Positions 10,895 through 21,359 of a stretch of 64,000 bases of DNA are shown here, piece by piece. Origin of the DNA: Beroe forskalii (taxonomy: Eukaryota > Ctenophora > Nuda > Beroida > Beroidae); NCBI GenBank assembly GCA_011033025.1, contig WFMF01000332.1, forward strand, positions 129,781-193,780, read 5' to 3'. Below the pieces are notes generated by a model. That model worked only from the letters and a program-made list of their open reading frames with translations, had not been told where the DNA came from and ran no database searches. Numbering within the stretch: the stretch's first letter is position 1; every line of letters begins with the position of its first letter. A program made the translations under genes and the position numbers.

Positions 10895-13373
10895 ACCAAC
10901 CTTGAAGTTAATTGTAGGTGATCGTAAATAAATGATAATAATGTGATAAATACCCGCACGAAGCCATGCCTTCTTTTTGACGACATGTTTACTTTTTAAT
11001 CTCATTACCTATAATATCACACCGATATATAAACTATATATTTGAATATTTCTGCATCAAAAAGTGTTAATATATATCCATCATTGCATATTATCTAGGA
11101 ATGTGTGTATGATTTGGCGAAGAAAACACATATTTGATCAAATAACTCCGCACTTCCGCGCTGTGGTTCGTAGATGGGTATATTAAAATTACCTGCCATT
11201 GGATAAATTGATAATGGACAATCAAAGTGAGAAATCCAAATTGGTTTTATTGAGGTTAATGATTGATTGACTTTTGAATATCATGTGACTGAATGCCCAC
11301 AATCCACGGTGAGCATTGGAGTGGCTTGGAGTAAGTGAAGAAATGAATAATGCAAAAACCAAGCAATTCATAAGAAATTTACACGTGCATTACGAGTTTC
11401 CTCGTTACTTCACTATTACCTACTTTATCAATAAACAGATCTTAAACATTGGTAATCACGGTAGCAGCATGTTATCATTTTATCAGGATAGTGAACTATC
11501 TGAAAATCTGAAATTAGTAAAAATGAGACTAACCTCGCGAGGTTTGCAGCACCGGAGTTTCATCCTTGCTATTCTTTTCTGCTTTTATCTGCCTCTTTCA
11601 AATCCTTGTCTTTCAAATCCTTGCCGCTTTCGAAGCCTAGCCTCTTTCAAATCCTTAGTTTCGTTGCGAAATCCTTCCTACAGCTGTTCTACTATCAGCA
11701 TAACCAATTTCTATTTGTGTCTACATGAACACTAGCTGGGAAAATATCAAAATTAACGTTTTCTAACAAAAAAGACGTGCAATCGTGCACTGCATAAGTT
11801 TTTAAATCGGTGAAGTGTGACTTAGTAATCATAACATCATCAAGGTTTGTCAAATATGCGACAGATTTCTGCGAGTGAAATTTCTGAGAATCATAATTAT
11901 ACGGCGGTAGTCATTTTATGTTGAACTCAAATTGTTGTACACATAATAGCGGTGCCCTCGTAACGCCAACGCCAAACATCATTATGTTATACCTAACTGA
12001 GAATGTAACTTTATTCCACCTTCACTATTCACATAATTAATTACAGATAGAAATAAGGAAAACATTCTAACTGTGGCATGAACTCAGAATAGGGTGACAT
12101 ATTTTTATCTCTACGACATTAGATAAAAATATCTATGATGATATAATCTTAAAATAAACCTATGATTTTCAATGATTGCGATCAGTTAAGCCCCACATCT
12201 AAAACTCAAGAATATATGGAGAAACCATGAAATCCTGTTCATAGAATACGGTTTAAATGAAAAACGTAAATATAGTGATCTGACGGAAGAACGCTTGCTT
12301 CTAAGAATATCATCCTTGGAAATATAATATGCCAGGAATCCCTACCCAAGTCTGTATACAGATAATAACCCCTCCAGAGTGACGGCATCATCACAGATAA
12401 GCATTTCCATTTGATGATGGGCTCAAACGTATTGAACATTCAAGTGCAACCAATACTATATGTTATGATATTCTTGGTCATATCGTCAGTTATTAAGCAG
12501 TTACAAAGCATTGCTAGGTCTGACTGATCTTTTTTAAACTACTCACGTCAAATGATACAAGTACGTGAATTTTGGTATACTACTGTAGAGAAAATTGAAT
12601 GAAATCTCCAAAGTGACAAATTATAAAATACTATTTTTATGAAATGAATATATAAATGGTTGATGCCACATTCTTTATTATTACTCTAAACTGCTTAATA
12701 TTTCATCAGAGTAAATTTCGTGGGGTATTTAAACGCTTATCGGAATATCATTATCGTGTGATCATCAGTCTGATGGTGCCGGTTTACAAATATAATACGT
12801 TCAATATTCATGCTGCAAATCAGCTCAACAGCATAGGATAGGTCCACCCCATCGACGAACAGGAGGAAAGAGGTATAACATGATCAAGTACCTTATATAC
12901 TGAACGTGGCAGGGTTAGACGAAATTAGCATATAGAAGCGAAATTCTGCTTACTGACCTGATGAATATTTATCAGGTGAGCTGTAAATGGTGATTTTAAG
13001 AAGAAGTCCAGACTGACTAAGAGATATCTGGTAGATGATGTTTGGATTCTTTAGCTGTATGTGCCCATTTGCATCATCATGCACGATTTTATACATGGGG
13101 AGTTGGGGGAGCTGTTTATTTCATTATTTCTCTGATTACATGATATTTGTTTAAGTTTTGTATGAAGTTGCATTAAAATCAATGATAGAGCGATAATGAC
13201 AAAACATTCCTAAGACAATGGTCTCATGCTTTTTTAAACTTTCTGGTATGATATTGATACGAACTCCAATAAGAACGATCCTCTGTTGGAATCAGTACTC
13301 AGTAGGTACCTGGTACTAGGTAGGACAGAGGTACCTAGTTTGTTAAAACCTCAATTGTTTATATAAAATAACA
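10895..13373. other. Intergenic, upstream of the glutamate receptor
   Basis: No gene supported. A 139-codon open frame at 11316-11735 ends in a low-complexity stretch built on the repeated words CTTTCAAATCCTTG and looks fortuitous. The receptor promoter presumably lies in the last kilobase, but I cannot point to a clear core element. Confidence 0.45.
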
Positions 13374-13445
13374 ATGATTCACATAGAAATAAATGCAATA
13401 TTTATTCCTTGTCCCCAGGATGAAACAATAAGAATAGTTGGGGCT

Positions 13446-16262
13446 ATGAGAGGCAACTGGGGTATCTTGATTTTCCTGCTGTTTTCTTGCACATCATGTT
13501 TCTTGTTGAGCTATGGTTCTCATAAAGGAGAAGCACCAGTTTTCAAAATTGGTTATCTCATGAGTCAAGATCATCTACAAAGAGAAAAATTAGAGAAACT
13601 TCTGGGATTTGCTGTGGAGCAATTAAACAATCAATCCAGCAATATAAAATTAGAGGTAAAAGTTCAAACTTATAATGAACAATTATTGTACAGTGTTGTT
13701 GAAAATACATGCAAGCTTGTTGAGGAAAATATTTTTGCAGCAATTTCTCCAGATGGATCCAATACAGTGGCAATTTTATCAGATATCTTAGGACCACTTA
13801 GCATTCCTCTCATTTCACCAGTGGCAACTGATTCACAGATAAAGAAATTTTCAAGAGAATATTTACTGTTACTTTCTCCAAATGATGATCATCAAGTAAA
13901 AGCTATTCTTGATTTGTTAAATTACTATGACTGGAAGGAAGTTTCTTTGATAGCATCAGACACTAACTATGGAACAAATGCAGTACACACATTCCAAGAA
14001 ATGGTGGCCAGTATGTCACTCAATGAGAGGATTATTGTAAAATCTGCTTCATTTTTCAATTCAATAAAGCTTGATATAAAGACTCATGAATTTCATGTCC
14101 TTGAAATACTCAAAATGGTGAAGCTTTCATTAACAAGAGTTATAATTTTAATTTGTGAAAGTACACATTCAAAGGTCATTCTTAAACATGCCCAGGAGAT
14201 TGGCATGCTTTCAAAAGGTTTTGTTTGGATTGTTACTGATGGTACAACCACTGACACCTTATCACTCTCTTTTGATGGATATTTTCCAAGTTATTATGAA
14301 GGGCTTCTAGGAATTTCACCATATATCAATGAACAATCCAAGGAATATAGAAATTTCAAAGATTCATTTCTATCGATCGAAAAAACTTTTAATGCTAATG
14401 ACATGACACCAGATGTAATTCTATCATATGATGCTTTGAAGTTATTAAGTATGGCTTTAGATGACATATATTTGAAAATGAGACCTCCAACTAAATTCCA
14501 ATGTGGATTTTTAAACTTATGGTCAAGTGGAAATGTTTTACTAGAAAACCTCAAAGAAACTGCTTTTGTTGGAATATCAGGAATTTTGAATTTGACTCAT
14601 AAAGGTGTTGCAACAGCTGCTAAATACAATATTGTCAATTTTGTAAGCCCTGGAATATTTACAAATGTAGGAAGCTGGTCACAAGAGAATGGGTTTCATA
14701 TACAAGAAAGCATGGTACAGTTTTTGGGAGGAGGTCAAGAAAATCCAAAAGAAAGCCCTGTTGGATTGTCTGGCGTACATTTGAAACTTGGAATGACAAT
14801 TAATCCACCATTTGCATTCCTAAAGAAGAATTGTGAGGAAAAACAGTGTTGGGATGGGATAACCCCAGATACTATAAGAGAGTTAGCAAATGAACTTAAT
14901 TTTACATATGAGATCATTGAACCACAAGATCAACAATACGGGACTTTGAACAAAAATACAGGCCAATGGAGTGGTCTCATTGGAGATTTACTCAATTACA
15001 AGATAGACATGATTGCAATGGATCTTTCGGTAAGTTTTGAAAGAAAAACCTACATAGATTTTTCTGTGGCATTTATGGGTTCAGGAATCAGCTTAGCTGT
15101 TAAGGGTGAGTCTGACAAAGGTGATGTCTTTTTCTTTTTAAATCCATTTAATAATGGGGTATGGATGTTGATTCTCATATCTGCAATCATAATGGCAATG
15201 ATAAAACATGTATTCAGCAAGCTTTCTCCTTTTGGAAGTTATGACAATGTTATGCATGCAATGCAAATTTGTAACTGTACTACATGTGTTGGTAGGTTGA
15301 AAGACAAACGGCATGATAACATATGTTTAAGTGAATATAAAACATCTGGGTGCTTGGTTGAAGATGTCAATGAAAGTAAAACATTCAAGCAATACTCTTT
15401 CTTGAATTCATTATGGGTCATAGGTTGTGGAGTTGTTGGACATGGGGGTGAGCCAGTACCATCAAGTGCATCAGGAAGATTTATTCAATTCACATGGTGG
15501 CTTTTTGTCATGCTCATGACTTCTCTTTACACAGCCAATCTGACAGCTTTCATCACCTTAAATAAGCTTGGGGTCAAAATAGAAAATGCTAAAGATTTGA
15601 TTTCTCAAAACAAATATACCTGGGGACTACTCAATGAAAGCTTTGTTGAATCTCTCTTGGGCAACAATATTGATCAAGACTATAGAAAGATTCTGAAGGG
15701 AGCTGAAAAGGTGGTAAGTGTTGAGGAAGGTATGACTAGAGTACATGAGGGAGGTTTTGTTTTCATAGATGAGACCCCAGCCATTTCATACCATATTATG
15801 GGAGAGTGTAACATTTTCTATGTTGGAGGAGAGGTACAGACATTTGATTATGCATTTGGCCTTCCGAAAAATTCTCCTTACACAGTCATAATTAATGCCC
15901 ATCTAATTAAGCTGAGGGAACAGGGTTTCTTTGATGATGTCTGGAAGAAATGGGATAAAATGCCAGATTTTAAAGGCTGCAATGCCAACTCAAAGAATAG
16001 TGGTGTGACACTTACAATGACAAATACACAAGGAATATTCTTATTCTTAGTTATAGGAGTGGCTGTAAGTTTCATGATCATTTTGTGTGAGCTGATAGTT
16101 GCTGCTCATAATGATGAATTTGATCTAGATCATACTACGTATTATTCAAAATTGATGAGAAGAATAAAGCTGAAAACAATTGACATAAAAACGGAATGGT
16201 TCAGGCAAAAGATCAAGAGTGAAAAAACTAAAATACCAGTACAAGATAGTGAGCCAACTTAA
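13446..16262 (+). CDS. Ionotropic glutamate receptor subunit, single exon
   Basis: This is a full-length ligand-gated cation channel subunit in one uninterrupted frame. The open frame begins at 13374, but I prefer the ATG at 13446, which opens a typical signal peptide (MRGNWGILIFLLFSC); that gives 938 residues. In the numbering of the longer 962-residue frame: amino-terminal domain about 55-440, S1 lobe about 468-575, M1 594-611, pore loop about 675-695, M3 about 706-727 with the signature SLYTANLTAF, S2 lobe about 730-865, M4 886-907, and a short basic cytoplasmic tail. Arg557 (in SVSFERKTYIDFS) is the ligand alpha-carboxylate contact, and Glu800 (in FIDETPAISY) lies at the ligand amino-group position. 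This supports true amino-acid binding, but I cannot tell which ligand. Two oddities stand out: the Q/R/N pore site is Gly (VVGHGG), and the M1-M2 loop is long and Cys-rich (C633, C635, C638, C651, C660). No introns are seen, whereas animal relatives usually have several. Subfamily is uncertain. Confidence 0.95.
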   Translation: MRGNWGILIFLLFSCTSCFLLSYGSHKGEAPVFKIGYLMSQDHLQREKLEKLLGFAVEQLNNQSSNIKLEVKVQTYNEQLLYSVVENTCKLVEENIFAAISPDGSNTVAILSDILGPLSIPLISPVATDSQIKKFSREYLLLLSPNDDHQVKAILDLLNYYDWKEVSLIASDTNYGTNAVHTFQEMVASMSLNERIIVKSASFFNSIKLDIKTHEFHVLEILKMVKLSLTRVIILICESTHSKVILKHAQEIGMLSKGFVWIVTDGTTTDTLSLSFDGYFPSYYEGLLGISPYINEQSKEYRNFKDSFLSIEKTFNANDMTPDVILSYDALKLLSMALDDIYLKMRPPTKFQCGFLNLWSSGNVLLENLKETAFVGISGILNLTHKGVATAAKYNIVNFVSPGIFTNVGSWSQENGFHIQESMVQFLGGGQENPKESPVGLSGVHLKLGMTINPPFAFLKKNCEEKQCWDGITPDTIRELANELNFTYEIIEPQDQQYGTLNKNTGQWSGLIGDLLNYKIDMIAMDLSVSFERKTYIDFSVAFMGSGISLAVKGESDKGDVFFFLNPFNNGVWMLILISAIIMAMIKHVFSKLSPFGSYDNVMHAMQICNCTTCVGRLKDKRHDNICLSEYKTSGCLVEDVNESKTFKQYSFLNSLWVIGCGVVGHGGEPVPSSASGRFIQFTWWLFVMLMTSLYTANLTAFITLNKLGVKIENAKDLISQNKYTWGLLNESFVESLLGNNIDQDYRKILKGAEKVVSVEEGMTRVHEGGFVFIDETPAISYHIMGECNIFYVGGEVQTFDYAFGLPKNSPYTVIINAHLIKLREQGFFDDVWKKWDKMPDFKGCNANSKNSGVTLTMTNTQGIFLFLVIGVAVSFMIILCELIVAAHNDEFDLDHTTYYSKLMRRIKLKTIDIKTEWFRQKIKSEKTKIPVQDSEPT

Positions 16263-17097
16263 TGATGAAATTGAAAAGTGGTTTTATAATAATATTGCAA
16301 TAATAATATTGCAAAGATGATTGTATTTGAACATTGTAACATGAAGATGTTGCAATAATGCAATATCATTATTGATTGTGTCCAATTATTCACATCTTTT
16401 GCTATTTAATTTTATGAAAGTTGACATTTCATTTAGCGCAAGCATTAGCATAACTATCTTGGTTCTAAATCTTTGATCTTGGTTCTAAACTGGCAATGTG
16501 ATATGATATTTTCATGGTGTATATTTCTATAATGCATAAAAATATTAAAATAGCATTGCATTATTTATGATTCCTCTGCTCATGTAAACAGTATTTCATG
16601 ACATGTAGCTTATACAGGCTAATTCATGTCACCATGTCTAGAAACCATGTCTAGAAACACAACTACTGAACTAGTGAACACAAAATTTCTCTAATGTGAA
16701 GGCAAACCCACACTACACTTGACAGTTGCAGTCCATGGTCATCATTTAAAAAATGTAAAAAGAGATGCAAAGGATTTAAATCAAAATGATAAACGTTTCA
16801 TAAGCTCGGGAGGCCAGGGTCCTCCACTCTGCCAACGTTATCGACAAACTAAATGGATTTCACCCATCCCTAACGCGCAACACTCGAAAATTTGGACTAG
16901 GAAAAATGGCACGCGGCGGAGGGTTGCTCTAACCAGATCCCTAATAAAGTTTAACCCGCGCGCCGCCTCACCGCGCCTCGTTCGTTTAATTTCGCGACTG
17001 AATTATAAATTGGAATTTTGAATACGTTACTGACATCTCTAAGCAATCTGTTCCTAAGCCCGCGCGACGATAACAGGGGTATACGCGGTGTTTAGCA
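16263..17097. other. 3' flank of the receptor and intergenic DNA
   Basis: 16294-16370 has AT-rich short inverted motifs (AATAATATTGCAATAATAATATTGCA). No poly(A) tract marks the receptor as a young retrocopy. From about 16800 the sequence turns GC- and CpG-rich, with many GCGCG words leading into the element at 17098. Open frames here (for example 16719-17021) show no family features. Confidence 0.45.
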
Positions 17098-17426
17098 TTG
17101 TCTGACGTTGACAGACCCTCTATAGAGTTAGCGCCGCACGCGCGGCGCTGATCCTCATTGCTAAACTTGTCGTACGATGTTGCCAGGCGTTGTCTGGCCC
17201 CCTCGCGCGCGAAGCGCGCGCGCCCCGACTCGGGCAGGCAACGTCTGGCAAGTACGGTGTATGCGAAGCGGCTGGCGTCAGCGAATTCATAAGCCCGCAT
17301 AGGTGTGCGTACGCGCGCTACCCTTCTGAGGAAGCGCGCCGCGCAACGCAGACAGGGATATACGTGTTTAGCAAGTCAGCGAAGCGCGAGCGCTGATTCT
17401 CGAAAGGGTCTGTCAACGTCAGACAA
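17098..17426. mobile_element. GC-rich inverted-repeat element (MITE-like)
   Basis: A perfect 22-bp terminal inverted repeat, TTGTCTGACGTTGACAGACC plus CT, at 17098-17119 is mirrored at 17405-17426. The interior is strikingly GC- and CpG-rich (runs such as CGCGCGCGAAGCGCGCGCGC near 17205), in sharp contrast to the AT-rich surroundings. No clear target-site duplication and no coding sequence were found. Confidence 0.8.
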
Positions 17427-18229
17427 ATCTGTATGAAATTTTGAATCATTTTATGAAGTCTTGCAGATTGATGTGTTTTAAATTGTTCATTTGCATTAAT
17501 AGTTGATATATTTTATGAAGTTTATTAGTTAGTTTTTATAAAATGAATCGTGCTACTGTTACTGCATAGTAATCATTATTATATTATATCATCATATTTT
17601 TCTTTACACACAGTCCATTATGAATGTTTGGTGCTTTCTCAACCTATGTAATAATTTATTTTATTCCCAAAATACCATTATCCTTATATTATCCTTACAT
17701 CATATACTATCATAATCGTTAAACTTACAACACAACACATATTAACAACACATATTAACTTACAACACAACACATATTAAATTAACTAACTGAGAATGTT
17801 GTGTCACACTTTGTGGAGTTCCTGAAGAAGAGATATTTTATCTTGAAACTGACAGTTGAATAGCGGTGCAAAGTGCATGGGTTTGATTTCATATTTGAGA
17901 ATTTTTGTGTTTCACTGAAATGATCAATCACTTCAAACATAATCGTTTATGAAACTTTTAACATGACTATTTTTACTGATCTTTTCTTTAAGTTTATCTT
18001 TGAGGTGCCTGTTATGTTCGTCCGTCAATTGAATGAAATTGGTCGATTGATCAACTCCATTTGAACAAATGATGTGTTTTACTGGTCCCTAATGACTTGA
18101 ATCGTGTTTAAATGAGAAATATTCACTTGTTTCCCTACTAGCTCAAAGATTTTCTATTTAAAACACATCATTCAATCAAATGAAGTTGATGGATTGATCA
18201 ATTCGATTTGATCAACCGCTGTTCTATGC
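17427..18229. other. AT-rich upstream region of the CRTAP-like gene
   Basis: No coding exon recognised. 17700-17790 holds short direct repeats of CACAACACATATTAA. The promoter of the downstream gene is expected here, and the CpG-rich element just upstream may also contribute. Confidence 0.4.
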
Positions 18230-21066
18230 ATGTGCCTAAGTTTATCTTTGCCTTTATCTTTATCTTTGATATTTTTTGATTTCCAGCTATTAGAGATGAC
18301 AGTTAATAGCCAGCTAGGAGTAGACGATGAATATGGTAAGGGTGTAAATGTTTTGGACAATGAAATTATGCAATTTTTGTTGATTAATACATTTCCTCAT
18401 TTTGAGTGCTATGACTTGTTATTCATGAACATTCTTCTGGTTTGGTGCTTATTCTTACCAGCATATTCTGAGCCTATTCTTGATAAATCAGGTTTGATCT
18501 ATTCACCCCATTTATCTCACATTGATTTTATCATTGGCATTTATGAATGATTTGGGGAAGGAAAGTTTTTGTCAATCAATTTTCTATTTGCAATGCCACA
18601 GCAGAGGCAAATCAATCACTAAGTTTATCCTGTAGGTGCATCAGATTACTTGAATGAACATGACTGGGCAATTAAAGCTTTTCAAAATAAAAACTTTGAG
18701 AAGGCCATCACACACTTTACTAAAGCAATAAGTCATTTCTGGATAAGGAGAAGGGTGCTGTCAAGCTGCATTAAACAATGTGATGTCAACATTGATCTGG
18801 TAAGTCTTCAGATAAAAGGATAATTAGATTCATACATATGAAATTTTAAAATCCCTTCTGCAATACGGAAAAATCATATTCATTCAATGCCTTTATTACT
18901 CTTTCCTCAAAGGCAGAAGACATGAATAGTGTGAATAGATATCTGACTGCAACTACATGTATTGAAGTCTGTTGTCACAGTAGATTGGGTGCCCCTATTG
19001 TGTCAACAAGTCCTGCAATAGATGCTATGTTAAGAACGGGACAGTACAACTTTCTGATCCATAGAGCATGGCTGGCTGTAAGTGAAGAGGAAATTTCCTG
19101 TAAAAATGTGAATCTATAAATTGATAGTTGATACCTTCCAATTACAAATTTTGCTACATAACAAGTCAAGATCTGTTGGCTGTTATATCAGCAATGCTCA
19201 AAATATAGAGGAATAGCGGTAGGTAATTATCAATCATGATGAAAACAGAATGTTTTTTTTTCAGGCTGGAAATGATACTGAAAGTTTGGATACCATGTCA
19301 CATAATCCAAGGGGTGACAATATGAACAAAAGGTCAGTCAGAAAATCTTAAATCCTCATTATTTTGGTTAAATTTCCTACATACCTATGCATCATTATGT
19401 CAATTCAGTGGGCATAGAAACTTTAGGACAGGCCAAGTCTTTTTTGATCAGTTATTTACTTAGTTTTTGGGAAACCAACTTTGTTATTATTGAAAACTGC
19501 ATTATTATTGAAAAATATGTATTCTTATCTATTAGGTATGATTTTTCATTATCATGTTTAGGAAATGGACTGATCTTGTTGCTGAACCATCATATCACAC
19601 TGAATACAGAAAAGGTGGGTGAAATTGACCTCACAGTTTCACTTTTTTGCAATGAAAGTTAGTTATTCCTTCTACTCTCAGCATGCTTTTGCACACACTT
19701 GGATTTCATATCAAGAACTTATGGAAACTTATTCAAAACATGCTCCAAAACCTCCTCAAATTCTAATTGCTTTCATGAAACCCAGGTGTCAAACATTATG
19801 ATCAAAAAGCATGGGCGCCCTGTGTATATCACCTGGAAGCCTCTTTGAAACAGTTCATGAGTGCTATCAACAGATGCAGGGCACAGTGCAGCTTTCCATA
19901 TGATAAGAGCTATTCTCAAGAAAAGGTATCAGTTAACACTACAAAAATGTTTTGTAGCCACTTCTTTTCCCTACAGAATATGATCTGTTCTCAAAATTTG
20001 GTCCCTCTGTTTATCTTACCACTACCTATCTATCATCTCAAAACGATAGTACATGCTTAATAATGCTCTAATGACAATTCCAGACGTTGCACCATTAATT
20101 CCAATCACATAAAGTATCTAAAAACTTATCATTTCAGGTTAAAACCTTCCTTGAAGCTGCTGCGAAGATAGTAGAATCCATTTCCTCCTGTAGAGTGAAT
20201 TGTTACTCAGACATGTCTCTTCAGTCTTTCAGCTCTACTACACCACTTTACCTGCCCAGCATACTGGAGATCCTACAGTCATGCCAATACCAATGTAAAA
20301 TGTTATTTATTGATTTGGAACCATTTATAAGGGATCGTTCACATATTACGTAATCACCTAGAGGGGGGAGGGGGTTTCCAAATGATTACGTTACATGTTA
20401 TTGTAACAAATACAACTACTGTAAACTTGATTACGAGGGGGAGGGGGGTTGAAATCTGCCAAAAATTGATTACGTAATATGTGAACGATACCTAAGGTAC
20501 TAACAGCTGATTGAAGATATTTCATATGACCTTGTTATTAAACAAAAATTTAACTTAGATTTCTTTTACAGTTTAGGTACTACTTTAAAGTGGTTACCAT
20601 AATCGGAATTTATTGCTGCTGTATCTCATGCAGTCTTAAAATTGAAAACCAATACTTTTTCAGTGGGATTGATCGAAGACTCATGTGTTGCTAGTCTCAG
20701 TTACACCATGCTCCACGTCCACAACCCAGTTTTACAGAGACAAGTTTGGAAGTGCAAGGATCAGTTAAACTCATCTCTTCAACCTAGAAAGGTAGAAAAA
20801 TTGAAAAGGATACATTTTTCAATTTATATTATCTATATCTTTTATATTCATTAACTATATAGTATTAACTATATAATATCTATAATATCTATGCTTAGAT
20901 ATATAAATTATAATAGGTTACAGCAGCTGGAGTGTATTCAAGACTTGCGAAGAAATTGGAACATGGTTACGAAGAAGGTTTTCCCTCTCCCCTTGAACAC
21001 GTCACTGAGTCACTCATTAGAGTGTCACATTACAAACTGACGAAGAAAATTTACTACCCTTCGTAA
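18230..21066 (+). CDS. CRTAP: CRTAP-like (cartilage-associated / leprecan-family) ER protein
   Basis: Nine exons join in phase: 18230-18335, 18636-18799, 18913-19077, 19265-19332, 19562-19614, 19786-19925, 20138-20294, 20664-20791, 20917-21066 (1131 nt, 376 residues). The order of motifs follows CRTAP and the non-catalytic half of prolyl 3-hydroxylases. An N-terminal TPR-like block (YLNEHDWAIKAFQNKNFEKA) is followed by the Cys pair region (VLSSCIKQC), a second block after SHNPRGDNMNKR, the third block HYDQKAWAPCVYHLEASL with NRCRAQC, then CRVNC, SYTMLHVHNPVLQ and LQPRK near the end. There is no 2-oxoglutarate dioxygenase domain, and the length matches CRTAP (about 400 residues) rather than P3H1-3. 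In vertebrates CRTAP works with P3H1 and cyclophilin B on collagen prolines in the ER. The start is the ATG at 18230, which gives a hydrophobic leader (MCLSLSLPLSLSLIFF); that leader coincides with a TTTATCTTTGCC microsatellite and precedes a possible splice acceptor (GATTTCCAG, about 18287), so an upstream first exon is possible. P3H4 is an alternative name. Confidence 0.85.
20331..20492. mobile_element. PIF/Harbinger-like MITE in CRTAP intron 7
   Basis: Terminal inverted repeats GGGATCGTTCACATATTACG and complement (ending CGATACC at 20492), flanked by the 3-bp duplication TAA (20328-20330 and 20493-20495). The 162-bp length, TAA target duplication and lack of coding sequence are typical of Harbinger-derived MITEs. 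The family assignment is inference from the target site only. Confidence 0.85.
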
Positions 21067-21359
21067 CTTATTATTTCATTCGTAAAATTTCTGAATCTCC
21101 AACTCACTAGGATATGACTAGGATATGGGGGAAATTTGTGTATAATAGATGGAACAGTGAAACTTTTATTAGACGTTTTTAATCATCATTAATCTTGTTA
21201 ATTTATGAAGTGACATATTAAATCAAGTAATAGAAGAAATCGAAAAAAAACGATCAGAACAAAAGCAATAAATCTTGTAAGCCTGTAAAATTCATTACTA
21301 GTAAACGAAAAGTGAGAAAGATAAATTACTGTAGATTTCCAGTTTCCGCCACAATCTGA
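21067..21359. other. Convergent 3' intergenic spacer
   Basis: Short spacer of about 290 bp between the stop codons of the CRTAP-like gene (+) and the GlcG/HbpS gene (-). It contains AATAAA-like signals (for example CAATAAATC near 21269) that could serve polyadenylation. No gene. Confidence 0.5.

Noticed and set aside
13374..13445. Upstream ATG of the glutamate receptor frame
   Set aside because: The 24 extra residues are not a leader, and the ATG at 13446 starts a proper signal peptide.
16986..17396. Frames across the GC-rich element
   Set aside because: Low stop density in GC-rich DNA explains them. They overlap terminal inverted repeats and resemble no protein.
19619..19801. 60-codon frame inside the CRTAP-like gene
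   Set aside because: The flanking exons join in phase without it (19562-19614 to 19786-19925) and the family has no matching segment, so it is intron.
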